Assembly (NCBI GenBank): GCA_052034585.1
Contig: JBPOIJ010000005.1
Span: 62,001-126,000 of the forward strand
Source of the DNA: Xiheimicrobium sp052034585
GTDB taxonomy: Bacteria; Myxococcota; Myxococcia; Myxococcales; Myxococcaceae
Reading direction: 5' to 3'
DNA length: 64,000 bases
A program made the position numbers and the translations under genes. The notes below the pieces were generated by a model. It had not been told where the DNA came from, searched no databases, and saw nothing but the letters and a program-made list of their open reading frames with translations. Of this stretch, positions 49,868 through 58,077 are shown one piece after another. Each line of letters starts with the position of its first letter. The stretch's first letter is position 1.

Positions 49868-50917
49868 ATGAGGCTCGAGGGGCTCGATCGGGTTCGCGCG
49901 GGAGCGATGCTCCTCGGGGTCGTCTACCACGCGACCTACGCGTTCGTTCCGGGCATCGGGCCGTGGTTTCCGGTGCAGGCGCAGGCGACGTGGGACGGGT
50001 TCTCGGTGCTCGCGGCGGTGCTGCACTCGATGCGAATGCCGGTCTTCTTCTGCGTGTCGGGCTTCTTCGCCGCGCTGGTGATGGACAAGCGCGCCGACCG
50101 CTTCCTCGTCGATCGCTTCAAGCGGCTCATGGTGCCGTTCTTCGTCGCGCTGCCGGTGTCGATCGTGAGCGATCGCTTCATTCGTCAGGCCTCGCTCGCG
50201 CAGGGCACGCTGGACGCGGGTTACGCGGGGCAGGGCGAGTGGCTGTTTCGGCCGTTGCACTTGTGGTTCCTCGAGCTCGTCTTTCTCTTCTGTGTGCTGG
50301 CGTGGTTGGGCTCGAAGACGAAGCTCACCCTCGAGCTGGAGCGACTGCTCCGAGTGCCCGAGGTGCTCCTCTTCGGTGCGGGGCTCACCGCGGTGACGGT
50401 GCTGCTCGGTGGCGAGCCGCAGCCGGCGTTCTCGTTCATTCCGTCAGTGGGAACGGTGGCGTACTTCGCGCCGTTCTTCGCGTTGGGCTGGGGCCTGCAT
50501 GGTGCGCGGCGAGCGACCGAGGTGCTCCAGAAGCGAACGTGGTGGATGGTGCCGGCCGCGCTCGCGATCGCGCTGTTCGTCTACACCCGGCCGCTGCAGT
50601 GGACGAACTGGGGCCACCTCCTCGGTGCGGTGGTGGCGTGGCTGATGGTGCTCGGAGTCACCGGCCTCGCCCTTCGTCCCGGTGCGAGCACTGGGCCGGG
50701 CGTGCTCGTGCAGTCGGCGTACTGGGTGTACCTCGTGCATCACCCGCTGGTGCAGGGAGGGCAGGTGTTGGTGGCGAAGCAAGCGTGGCCGGCGTGGGTG
50801 AGCTACCTCGTCGTCGTCGCCGGAGCGTTCGGAGTGAGCTTCGTCACCTTCCTCCTCTTCGTGCGAGGCACGCGACTCGCCCCATGGCTCGGAGCTGCCG
50901 CGAAGCCGCCGCAGTAG
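49868..50917 (+). CDS. Acyltransferase-3-family membrane protein (OpgC/MdoC-like)
   Basis: 349 residues from the ATG at 49868. The N-terminus LDRVRAGAMLLGVVYHATYAF and the later SMRMPVFFCVSGFFAALVMDKR, with the catalytic-type His in VVYH, mark the acyltransferase-3 family. About ten membrane segments follow (for example VLLFGAGLTAVTVLL, YLVVVAGAFGVSFVTFLLF). Members O-acylate periplasmic glucans, peptidoglycan, LPS or antibiotics. The MdoC-type ending LVHHPLVQGGQVLVAK suggests glucan or polysaccharide succinylation/acetylation. No glucan synthase is nearby, so the substrate is open. Starts 16 bp after pap. Confidence 0.85.
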   Translation: MRLEGLDRVRAGAMLLGVVYHATYAFVPGIGPWFPVQAQATWDGFSVLAAVLHSMRMPVFFCVSGFFAALVMDKRADRFLVDRFKRLMVPFFVALPVSIVSDRFIRQASLAQGTLDAGYAGQGEWLFRPLHLWFLELVFLFCVLAWLGSKTKLTLELERLLRVPEVLLFGAGLTAVTVLLGGEPQPAFSFIPSVGTVAYFAPFFALGWGLHGARRATEVLQKRTWWMVPAALAIALFVYTRPLQWTNWGHLLGAVVAWLMVLGVTGLALRPGASTGPGVLVQSAYWVYLVHHPLVQGGQVLVAKQAWPAWVSYLVVVAGAFGVSFVTFLLFVRGTRLAPWLGAAAKPPQ

Positions 50918-51094
50918 ATGCCCTGAGGGCGACCTCGGCGTCAGCCCGAAGCGCTGGTGCCTCCGCTCGACCCAGCAACGCCTCGACCGGCGATGGACAT
51001 TCCGGGAGGCGTCGGAGCTCGCCCCCGCGCGTGTTCGACTGAGCTCGCGTCTCGCCGCGCGGCGACTGGTCTCTTCATCGGGTATGACCCCGCC

Positions 51095-51610
51095 ATGCGC
51101 ACCTACGCGGTGTCGATCGCCCTCGGTCTGCTTGCCTGTACGAAGCCGGAGCCGGGTTCGCGAGCCGACGCTTGGTTCGCTTCGGTGATGGGCGCGGTCA
51201 AGCTCGGCGTGACGACCGATGACGAGCTGCTCGCGCTGCTCGGCGCTCCGGCGAAGTCCTGGGACCATGGCGGCGGGCTCGTCTGGTATCGCTACTCTGG
51301 GCCCGCGCCGTTCTCTCGCCGCTTCTATGCGACGAAGGGGGTGGTCGACCTCCTTCACCTCGAGGCTGATCGACCAGCCGCCGTTTCGCCGGCTCGAGCG
51401 CTCGAGCTGCTGGGCGATTGGAAACCGCGCGACGCGACGGTCTCCATCATGGAGGGACGGGCCGAGGCTCGCTTCATCGGCCGGTGCGGCTTGCCGAGGC
51501 TCCCCGAGCACGGGGTGATGTTCCTTTTTCTTGGTGATCAGCTGATGGAAGCGTCGATCAGCCCCTTTGCGCACTGGGAGTTCGCCTCGCAGGTGTGCGC
51601 CGTGCCGTGA
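51095..51610 (+). CDS. Small lipoprotein of unknown function
   Basis: 171 residues from the ATG at 51095; MRTYAVSIALGLLAC is a lipoprotein signal. The mature domain (VKLGVTTDDELLALLGAPAKS, GGLVWYRYSGPAPFSRRFYA) follows the SmpA/BamE-like pattern of a short helix, G-x-P turn and two strands with aromatic residues (TTDDELLALLGAP ... VWYRY). That resemblance is by eye only. It would fit an envelope-assembly or inhibitor-like protein. Isolated gene. Confidence 0.66.
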   Translation: MRTYAVSIALGLLACTKPEPGSRADAWFASVMGAVKLGVTTDDELLALLGAPAKSWDHGGGLVWYRYSGPAPFSRRFYATKGVVDLLHLEADRPAAVSPARALELLGDWKPRDATVSIMEGRAEARFIGRCGLPRLPEHGVMFLFLGDQLMEASISPFAHWEFASQVCAVP

Positions 51611-51689
51611 GCGCCGCTGGTCCCTGCCTTGCTCAGTCACCACTCCGACCCGCCACGGCTCCTCGTGGCGCGCCACCACGGAGCACTGC

Positions 51690-52127
51690 ATGCGCCAGTT
51701 TGGATCACTCGCCGCGACCGCCGCCGCCACCGCCCTCGGCACCACGCACACCAGCTCCATCTACGCGGCCGACATGGGGCCCTCGCAGCCGGTGAGCTCG
51801 GAGCTGCGCCGCCGCGCGAAGGGCGGAACCCAGGAGATCACCATCGGCCACACCGAGGAGCTCCCGCACGGCACGCTGCGCTGCTTCATCGAGGGCCGCC
51901 GCGTCTGCGTCGAAGTTCGCAAGGGCAAGAAGCTCGTCGGCCGCCGCTTGTCGATTCAGCCCGCGCTCGGTCAGCTGCGCTTCGGCGAGGCGTTTCCAGA
52001 GACGGCCTTCTCCGCGCAGGTGCGTGAGTTCCTCGGAACGCCCTGGCACGAGATCGACTCCATCTCGGTGTGGACCGTTCACGGCCTGCGGACCAACGGC
52101 GAGGCCGAGTTCCACGTCGATCTCTGA
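51690..52127 (+). CDS. Small exported or cytoplasmic protein of unknown function
   Basis: 145 residues from the ATG at 51690. MRQFGSLAATAAATALGTTHTSSIYAAD could be a weak signal peptide ending at YAA. The rest is beta-rich with basic stretches (LRRRAKGGTQEITIGHTEEL, EVRKGKKLVGRRLSIQPA). No family recognised. Convergent with pyrB (44 bp between stops). Confidence 0.6.
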   Translation: MRQFGSLAATAAATALGTTHTSSIYAADMGPSQPVSSELRRRAKGGTQEITIGHTEELPHGTLRCFIEGRRVCVEVRKGKKLVGRRLSIQPALGQLRFGEAFPETAFSAQVREFLGTPWHEIDSISVWTVHGLRTNGEAEFHVDL

Positions 52128-52171
52128 TCAGGCCCGGCGCCGATTGAGTCGGGTCGATCAGCTCGGCCGGA

Positions 52172-53146
52172 TCAGGCCTTGCCGAGCACCATCGCGAGCA
52201 GCGCCATGCGCACGTAGAGCCCGTACTCCATCTGCCGGAAGTACGCGGCGCGTGGGTCGTCGTCGACCTCGGTGGCGATCTCGCCCACTCGCGGCAACGG
52301 GTGCATCAGGGCCATCTTCGGCTTCGCCTGCTTCATCGTCTCTGGAGTGATGATGAAGGCGTGCTTGAGCGACTCGTAGAGCGCGAGATCCTCGAAGCGC
52401 TCCTTCTGCACTCGCGTCACGTAGAGCACGTCCGACTGGGCGAGCACGCCGTCGAGGCTGCGATGCTTCGCGAAGGGGATCTTCCTCGTCACCAGCTCCT
52501 GGGTCACCTTCTCAGGCATCTCGAGCTGCTCGGGCGAGACGAAGTTGAGCCGCACGTCGAACAACGAGAGCAGCCGCGAGAGCGAGTGCACGGTGCGGCC
52601 GAACTTGAGATCGCCCAGCATCGTCACCGTGAGCCCGTCGAGGCGGCCGAGCTCTTCGAGAATGGTGAAGAGGTCGAGCAGCGCCTGGGTCGGGTGCTCC
52701 CCGGGGCCGTCGCCGGCGTTGATGATCGGCTTGCGGGTCGCCTTCGCCGCGATGGCCGCCGCGCCCACCTCGTTGTGCCGGAGCACGATGACGTCGGCGT
52801 AGCACTCGAGCGTGCGCACCGTGTCGGGCAGCGACTCGCCCTTCGAGACCGACGAGTAGCGCACCTCGCTGATGGGAATCACCGAACCGCCGAGCCGCTG
52901 CATCGCCGCCATGAAGGACGACTGGGTGCGCGTCGACGGCTCGTAGAAGAGGTTCGCGAGGATCTTCCCCTTCAGCAGATCGATGGTGCCGATGTGCTGC
53001 ACCATCGTGCGCATCGCCTGGGCGACGCCGAAGATGTACTCGAGGTCGGTGCGCACGAACTGCGACACCGAGAGAATGTCTTCACCGTAGAACCGGCCGG
53101 TGCGTTGGTCGCCGAGAGGAAGATGCGCGGAAGAGGAGGGCGTCAT
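52172..53146 (-). CDS. pyrB: Aspartate carbamoyltransferase catalytic subunit
   Basis: 324 residues. The carbamoyl-phosphate loop FYEPSTRTQSSF (about 66-77), SSVSKGESLPDTVRTL, VIVLRHNEVGA, NAGDGPGEHPTQALLDLFTI, MLGDLKFGRTVHSL, VLYVTRVQKERF and MHPLPRVGEIATEVD are all present, so the enzyme should be active in pyrimidine synthesis. HPLPRV is followed by G where D or N is usual, a tolerated-looking change. No pyrI regulatory gene or other pyr gene is adjacent. It is preceded on the same strand by a short TPR gene with 47 bp between. Confidence 0.95.
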   Translation of the reverse strand: MTPSSSAHLPLGDQRTGRFYGEDILSVSQFVRTDLEYIFGVAQAMRTMVQHIGTIDLLKGKILANLFYEPSTRTQSSFMAAMQRLGGSVIPISEVRYSSVSKGESLPDTVRTLECYADVIVLRHNEVGAAAIAAKATRKPIINAGDGPGEHPTQALLDLFTILEELGRLDGLTVTMLGDLKFGRTVHSLSRLLSLFDVRLNFVSPEQLEMPEKVTQELVTRKIPFAKHRSLDGVLAQSDVLYVTRVQKERFEDLALYESLKHAFIITPETMKQAKPKMALMHPLPRVGEIATEVDDDPRAAYFRQMEYGLYVRMALLAMVLGKA

Positions 53147-53193
53147 GGCGAGAGGGAGTGTTTCGTCCTCCTCGGCCCGCGACGCAAGCGCCG

Positions 53194-53514
53194 TCAGAAG
53201 TCTTCGAGGTCGCGCAGCCGTTGCTCGAGATCACCCTGGAGACTCAGGTCCCTCTTCGCGTGCGGCGTCTCCAGCGCGCGCTGCCAGGCCGCCTTCGCCT
53301 CGTCACGCTTCGAGAGGCCGAGCTGCGCATCGCCGAGCGCGACCCACGCCGCCGAGTAGTTCGGGTCGAGCGTCACCGCCTGGTTCAGCGCCGTCACGCT
53401 CTCGGCCCAGCGCCGCTCGTCGAGGTAGAGCCGGCCGAGGGAGAAGAAGCCCATCGGCGAGTCGGGGAACTCGCGCGTCATCTGGAGGAACATCGTCTCT
53501 CGGTCGCTCGGCAT
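53194..53514 (-). CDS. Short TPR protein upstream of pyrB
   Basis: 106 residues from the ATG at 53514. Two to three tetratricopeptide units are visible: PMGFFSLGRLYLDERRWAESV, ALNQAVTLDPNYSAAWVALGDAQLG and EAKAAWQRALETP. No signal peptide. It is small and lacks other domains, so it is a likely adaptor. Divergent from the pirin gene (about 100 bp) and probably co-transcribed with pyrB. Confidence 0.75.
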   Translation of the reverse strand: MPSDRETMFLQMTREFPDSPMGFFSLGRLYLDERRWAESVTALNQAVTLDPNYSAAWVALGDAQLGLSKRDEAKAAWQRALETPHAKRDLSLQGDLEQRLRDLEDF

Positions 53515-53616
53515 CGCGCCGCCTTCTACCAGGACGCGGCCGTTCGGGTTGGGTGGGACATTCCGTTCCGGCTCCTGGACGGGCGCACGCTCCGGTGCGT
53601 GGATACTCAACACCGC

Positions 53617-54618
53617 ATGAGTGACTCCATCATCGCCTCCACGACCCTCGGCTTTCAGTGGCCCACCCTCGACCCGTTCCTCTTCTGTGTTCACCACGAC
53701 GATGCCTACCCGAAGGGCAACGAGCAGCTCGGTCCGGCGGCGTCGCTCGCCGGGCGCAACCTCGGCAACGACTTCGAGGGCATCGACGGCTGGCGCATGT
53801 ACCACGGCGACGTCGTGCCCGGCTTTCCGCAGCACCCGCACCGTGGCTTCGAGACGGTCACCATCGCGCGGCAGGGCTTCATCGATCACTCCGACTCGCT
53901 CGGAGCGACCGCCCGCTTCGGCCAGGGCGACGTGCAGTGGCTCACCGCCGGCAAGGGCATCGTGCACTGCGAGATGTTTCCACTCGTCAATCGCGACGCC
54001 GCGAATCCCGCCGAGCTGTTCCAGATTTGGCTGAACCTCCCGCGGGCCAGCAAGATGGTCGCGCCGCACTTCTCGATGCTGTGGAAGCCGCGCATTCCGG
54101 TGGTGGAGCGGCCGGGCACGAAGGTGACGGTCATCGCCGGCGAGTTCGACGAGGTGAAGCCGCTGTCGCCTCCGCCGTCGTCGTGGGCGTCGCGACCCGA
54201 GAGCGACGTCGCCATCTGGTCCATCGTGCTCGAGCCCAACGCGCGCCTGACCCTGCCTCCTGCGAAGCCGGGCACGAACCGAACGGTCTACTTCTTTCGC
54301 GGTGCCACCCTGCGCGTCGAGGGCACCGAGTTTCCGAACCGCACGGCGGTGCAGGTGAAGGCCGAGGCCTCGATCAGCCTCGAGAACGGCGCGGCGCAAG
54401 GTGAGGTGCTCGTCCTCCAGGGCCGGCCGCTGAAGGAGCCCGTCGCGCAGTACGGCCCGTTCGTGATGAACACCCAGCAGGAGATCCTCGAGGCCTTCGC
54501 CGACTACCGGAAGACCCAGTTCGGCGGCTGGCCGTTCGATCGCGATGATCCGGTGCACTCACGGGAGCAAGCCCGGTTCGCGCGGCACGCCGACGGACGC
54601 GTCGAGCAGGCCCCCTGA
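53617..54618 (+). CDS. Pirin-family protein
   Basis: 333 residues from the ATG at 53617. The bicupin pirin signature is clear: HPHRGFETVTIARQGFIDHSDS gives two metal-binding His residues, a third lies in KGIVHCEMF with the Glu two residues on, and DVQWLTAGKGIVH is the conserved strand. The C-terminal cupin is more divergent (VYFFRGATLRVEG). Pirins bind iron and act as quercetinase-like dioxygenases or redox-sensing regulators. Role here not determinable. Cytoplasmic. Confidence 0.92.
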   Translation: MSDSIIASTTLGFQWPTLDPFLFCVHHDDAYPKGNEQLGPAASLAGRNLGNDFEGIDGWRMYHGDVVPGFPQHPHRGFETVTIARQGFIDHSDSLGATARFGQGDVQWLTAGKGIVHCEMFPLVNRDAANPAELFQIWLNLPRASKMVAPHFSMLWKPRIPVVERPGTKVTVIAGEFDEVKPLSPPPSSWASRPESDVAIWSIVLEPNARLTLPPAKPGTNRTVYFFRGATLRVEGTEFPNRTAVQVKAEASISLENGAAQGEVLVLQGRPLKEPVAQYGPFVMNTQQEILEAFADYRKTQFGGWPFDRDDPVHSREQARFARHADGRVEQAP

Positions 54619-54678
54619 GACGGAGCGGAGAGAGCCTGATGAGCTGAGCGAACCGGGAAACCCGTGCGATGGTGAGCC

Positions 54679-55194
54679 ATGCGCTATCAGCTCAAGCAAG
54701 ACCTCCTCGCGTTCGGTGACGACTTCACCATCAAGGACGAAGACGGCCGGCACGTCTACACCGTCGACGGCAAGGCCTTCACCCTGCTGCGCGAGAAGCT
54801 CGCCTTCAAGGACCCGGCCGGCAAGGAGCTCGCCTTCATTCGCGAGCGGCTCATCGCGTTGACGCCTTCGTACGAAATCCTCCGGAACGGCCAGCTCGCG
54901 GCCGTGGTGAAGAAGGACCTCATCAACGTCTTTCGCTGCGGCTTCACCGTCGACGTGCCTGGCCCCGACGATCTCGAAGCGACCGGGAGCCTCCTCGACC
55001 ACGACTACACCTTCAAGCGCGGGAGCAAGGTGGTCGCGACGGTCTCGAAGAAGTGGTTTCGCCTCACCGACACCTACGGCGTCGAGATCGCCGAGGGAGA
55101 AGACCCGGTGCTGATCCTCGCCAGCGCGGTGGTGATCGATCTCATCTGCCACGGCAAGTCGGAGAAACCGAAGGCGGTCGAGACGAAGTCGTGA
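54679..55194 (+). CDS. LURP-one-related (Tubby C-terminal-like) protein
   Basis: 171 residues from the ATG at 54679. The pattern DFTIKDEDGRHVYTVDGKAF, LKDPAGKELAFI-type turn (AFKDPAGKELAFIRERL) and SYEILRNGQLAAVVKK, then DTYGVEIAEGEDPVLILASAVVIDLICH, is that of the LURP-one family, related to phospholipid scramblase and Tubby domains. Usual length. Likely binds membrane lipid on the cytoplasmic side. The last bases overlap the start of the decayed carotenoid-oxygenase reading frame. Confidence 0.85.
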   Translation: MRYQLKQDLLAFGDDFTIKDEDGRHVYTVDGKAFTLLREKLAFKDPAGKELAFIRERLIALTPSYEILRNGQLAAVVKKDLINVFRCGFTVDVPGPDDLEATGSLLDHDYTFKRGSKVVATVSKKWFRLTDTYGVEIAEGEDPVLILASAVVIDLICHGKSEKPKAVETKS

Positions 55195-55640
55195 AGCTCC
55201 CCGCGTCGTTCGGTTGGTCGTGCACGAGCGACGCCGACCCGGTTCGGCTCAGCCTCGAGGGCACGGTCCCGAGTTGGCTGCGGGGCACCCTCATGCGCAA
55301 CGGCCCCGCCCTCTTCGAGTCGCTGGCTGCAAGGCGACCCATTGGTTCGACGGGCTCGTCGTTTCGGCTCGGCGACGAGGTCAGGTTCAAGCAGCGGCTC
55401 ATCGACACCGGGTTTCGGCGCGAAGTGGCGAGCGGCGAGCCGACTTCGAGGTCGTCGAGCAGACCCCGTTCGAGTTCCCAGTGACGAACTGGACGCGGCG
55501 AGGGCAGCCGACCGAGCTGGTGTGGGGCGCCACCTTGACCGGCGGTGACGGCCACCCTGCGAGAGCTCGCGCGGGCGGAGGTCGACGTGCAGCTCCCTCG
55601 GCTTCCACGGCTCGTTTCGGAGCGACTGAGGGCGTAGCAT
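55191..55640 (+). pseudogene. Decayed, truncated carotenoid cleavage oxygenase
   Basis: The GTG at 55191 opens a frame giving VPSWLRGTLMRNGPALFE, the typical N-terminus of carotenoid oxygenases (RPE65/CCD family). The next expected block, THWFDGL, occurs in another frame at about 55337-55357. RLGDEVRFKQRLIDTG then returns in the first frame (about 55367-55414), and FEVVEQTPFEFPVTNW again lies in the other. At least three frameshifts and loss of the last three quarters of the gene (families are about 450-500 residues; the four iron-binding His region is gone) mark it as a pseudogene. The next gene begins at 55647. Confidence 0.78.
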
Positions 55641-55646
55641 TCGCGG

Positions 55647-57179
55647 GTGCTCGCTCGGCTGCTCCCCTTCGTGCTCCTCGTCAGCTGCCAGTGCGAGCCA
55701 ACCGAGTGCACCTCTTCCCTCGACTGCGGTGGCCGGCCGTGCGTCGACGGGCGGTGCCAGGCGCGCGACGGTGGCGTGGTGTTGGTGATGGGCGGCGGCG
55801 TGAGCGGTGTGGGCGGTGCGGGCGGTGCGGGCGGAGGCGCGGTGACGAGTGACGGAGGCGTCGGCGGCGGCTCGGCGATGGTGCCGCCCTGCAGGCTCGC
55901 CCACACCGGTTCCCTCGTCGGCGCAGTGTTCGAGCCCAGCGGTCAGCTCGCGCTCGCCAACGTGCTCGTCTACGTCCCCTCCTCGCCGCTCGACGACTTT
56001 CCCCGCGGTCCGTCGGGCCGATGTCTGGGCTGTGAAGCCGACGTGTCTGGAAACCCGCTCGTCAGCACCCTCACCACCGCCGATGGGACCTTCCGGCTCG
56101 ACGACGTTCCCGTGGGGCAGGTGTCGCTCGTCTTCCAGACCGGGCGATGGCGCCGGCAGGTCGACGTCACCGTCTTGGAGTGCGCGACCCAGCCGGTGCT
56201 GCCCGACTCGAGCCGGCTCCCGCGCTCCAAGGCGGAGGGGCACTTGCCGAAGATGGCGCTTGTCACCGGTGCTGCCGACCCGCTCGAGTGTCTGCTCCTC
56301 AAGCTCGGCATCGACCGCGCGGAGTTCACTCGCCCCGACGCTGGCGGCGCCATTCATCTCTACCAAGACAACGGCCAGCTGCTCCTGGGAGGCCAGCCGT
56401 CGGGCTACGAGCTGTTCGGAGCGGGTGACTTCGGCGCCTACGACGCGCTCCTCGTTCCCTGTCGCGGCAACGAGTACGTGATGGGCCAGGCGACCCGCCA
56501 GAAGATGGCCGATTACCTCGACGTCGGCGGCCGGCTCTTCATCACCCACTACGGCTACACGTGGATGCGGGGCGCGCCCTTCTCGGTCACCGCGAACTGG
56601 GAGCCCACCAACGCCGGCAACGGCTTCGACAGCGCCTCCGTGGTGTCGAACTTCCCCCGGGGAGCCATCTACCGGCAGTGGCTCACCAACGTCGCTCACC
56701 TCGGGCCCGCCATCGCCATCGTCGACGCGCGCTACAACGTCGGCGCGGTGCAGGGCAGAACCGCGGAGTACCTCGGCGCCGACGGTCGCCGCATGTCGAC
56801 CGACCCCCACTGGACGGCGCAGCTGTCTTTCACCACGCCCGTCGGCGCCGACGCCGGCTGCGGCCGAGTGGCGTTCAGCGACTTTCACGTCTCGACGAAC
56901 GCGACCCAGGTGCCCCTCATCTGTCAGGCGCCGCCCTGCCCGCCGCCACCGCCCTTCCCCGACAACTGCCTCGCGGGCGCCTTCACCGACCAGGAAAAGG
57001 TGCTCGTCTACATCCTCTTCGACCTCGGCACCTGCCCGCGCGACGACCGCGCTGAGGTGTCCGTCTGTGCCTCGCTCGATGCGGGCTGCGGGCTGCGCCA
57101 GCCGTGCTGCGGCGATCTCCGCTGTCTGAACGTGGCCGGCACCTTCTGCGACGGAGGCCGCTGCGCCTGCTCGCCGTGA
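55647..57179 (+). CDS. Lipoprotein with carboxypeptidase-regulatory-like domain and disulfide-rich ends
   Basis: 510 residues from a GTG start; signal ends FVLLVSC. The first 35 residues hold a Cys-rich module (CQCEPTECTSSLDCGGRPC). A Gly-rich linker (about 45-75) leads to a carboxypeptidase-regulatory-like/Ig domain (LVGAVFEPSGQLALANVLVYV, TADGTFRLDDVPVGQVSLVF). The main part (about 200-440) has an alpha/beta look with ALLVPCRGNEYVMGQATRQKM and DYLDVGGRLFITHYGYTWM, resembling class I glutamine-amidotransferase-like folds that lack the catalytic Cys. The C-terminus ends in another cysteine cluster (CCGDLRCLNVAGTFCDGG). This type is frequent on myxobacterial surfaces; function unknown. Confidence 0.74.
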   Translation: MLARLLPFVLLVSCQCEPTECTSSLDCGGRPCVDGRCQARDGGVVLVMGGGVSGVGGAGGAGGGAVTSDGGVGGGSAMVPPCRLAHTGSLVGAVFEPSGQLALANVLVYVPSSPLDDFPRGPSGRCLGCEADVSGNPLVSTLTTADGTFRLDDVPVGQVSLVFQTGRWRRQVDVTVLECATQPVLPDSSRLPRSKAEGHLPKMALVTGAADPLECLLLKLGIDRAEFTRPDAGGAIHLYQDNGQLLLGGQPSGYELFGAGDFGAYDALLVPCRGNEYVMGQATRQKMADYLDVGGRLFITHYGYTWMRGAPFSVTANWEPTNAGNGFDSASVVSNFPRGAIYRQWLTNVAHLGPAIAIVDARYNVGAVQGRTAEYLGADGRRMSTDPHWTAQLSFTTPVGADAGCGRVAFSDFHVSTNATQVPLICQAPPCPPPPPFPDNCLAGAFTDQEKVLVYILFDLGTCPRDDRAEVSVCASLDAGCGLRQPCCGDLRCLNVAGTFCDGGRCACSP

Positions 57180-57184
57180 GCAGC

Positions 57185-57553
57185 TCAGCGTCGCAGGCCG
57201 AAGCGGAACCAGTGGGTGCGGGAGAGGAACATCGCGAGCGAGGTCGCGAGCGCCACCACTCCGACGAAGACCCGCTCGCTCGTTTGGAGCTGCGGGCGAA
57301 CCTCCCAGACGAGGCGGCACGCGACGGCCGCGACGCAGAAGCCCACCACCGAGACCAACCCGCTGCCGGGGAGCGCGTCGAGCCGGGCGCGCAGCTTGTC
57401 CCGTTTGCGCCGCAGCGACGCCAGGCGCGTCGCCATTCGTTCCCGTTGCAGCTCCAGGCCCGCGTGGCGAGCCACCAGCTCGTCGAGCCGCTCGGTGAGG
57501 GCGCGCGCGCGCGTCTGCGCAGCCTCGAGCTCGTCGTTCTCGGCCCGGCTCAC
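57185..57553 (-). CDS. Coiled-coil membrane protein, second of a coupled pair
   Basis: 122 residues from a GTG at 57553 that overlaps the upstream gene's stop (GTGA). Residues 3-60 are a coiled coil (ENDELEAAQTRARALTERL, LRRKRDKLRARLDAL). Two hydrophobic helices follow (GLVSVVGFCVAAVACRLVW and ERVFVGVVALATSLAMFL). No family recognised. The gene upstream has the same plan (coiled coil then membrane helices), so the two probably form a hetero-oligomer. Confidence 0.7.
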   Translation of the reverse strand: MSRAENDELEAAQTRARALTERLDELVARHAGLELQRERMATRLASLRRKRDKLRARLDALPGSGLVSVVGFCVAAVACRLVWEVRPQLQTSERVFVGVVALATSLAMFLSRTHWFRFGLRR

Positions 57554-57864
57554 CGCGGCCCCCGGTTCAGCCGAGGGAGCATCAACAGCTGGACGATGAT
57601 GGCCAGCGCCGCGAGCAACCCCAGCGGCCAGACGCCAGTGTCGAAGAAGAACCCCGCCGCGAGGAGCGACACCGGCGGCGCGAGCCCGAGGCGAAACGAC
57701 GGCCACACGCTCGCCCGCACCTGCCCGATGTCGCGCACGTCGGCCTCGAGCGCGCTGAGCTCCTCCTCGAGCTGAACGAGCGCGGCCTCGGTGTGGGTGA
57801 GCTGCTGCTCGGCGGCGGCGAGCTTCTCCTCGGCGGTGCGCACGATCGACTCCGGGGTCTCCAC
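57550..57864 (-). CDS. Coiled-coil membrane protein, first of a coupled pair
   Basis: 104 residues from a GTG at 57864. Residues 3-50 are a coiled coil (EEKLAAAEQQLTHTEAALVQ, LEEELSALEADVRD). One or two hydrophobic helices follow (LGLAPPVSLLAAGFFF, WPLGLLAALAIIVQLLML). Ends LPRLNRGPR, overlapping the next start by 4 bp. The start is chosen by coding character; the frame is open upstream but that part is Arg-rich shadow sequence. Function unknown. Confidence 0.68.
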   Translation of the reverse strand: METPESIVRTAEEKLAAAEQQLTHTEAALVQLEEELSALEADVRDIGQVRASVWPSFRLGLAPPVSLLAAGFFFDTGVWPLGLLAALAIIVQLLMLPRLNRGPR

Positions 57865-58077
57865 CCGCCCAAGCCTACTCCACGACTCGGTCGCCTCGAG
57901 GCTGCCCACCTTGCGCTCGCAGTCCGGCGAGCTCGCGCCTCGCGGTGCAGCTCGAGCCTCCTGCGAGCCGTTTCGTCGGCGTGGCGCGCTGCGCCGTTGG
58001 AGGAACCCCCGTCCCGTGGGACACTCCTCGCGCCCGGCCACCTTCCCCCCAGGTGAAGCCTGTCTCACGGAGGCCTC

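Noticed and set aside
52172..53514. A pyrimidine operon
   Set aside because: Only pyrB is present; the TPR gene upstream and the other neighbours have no pyrimidine role.
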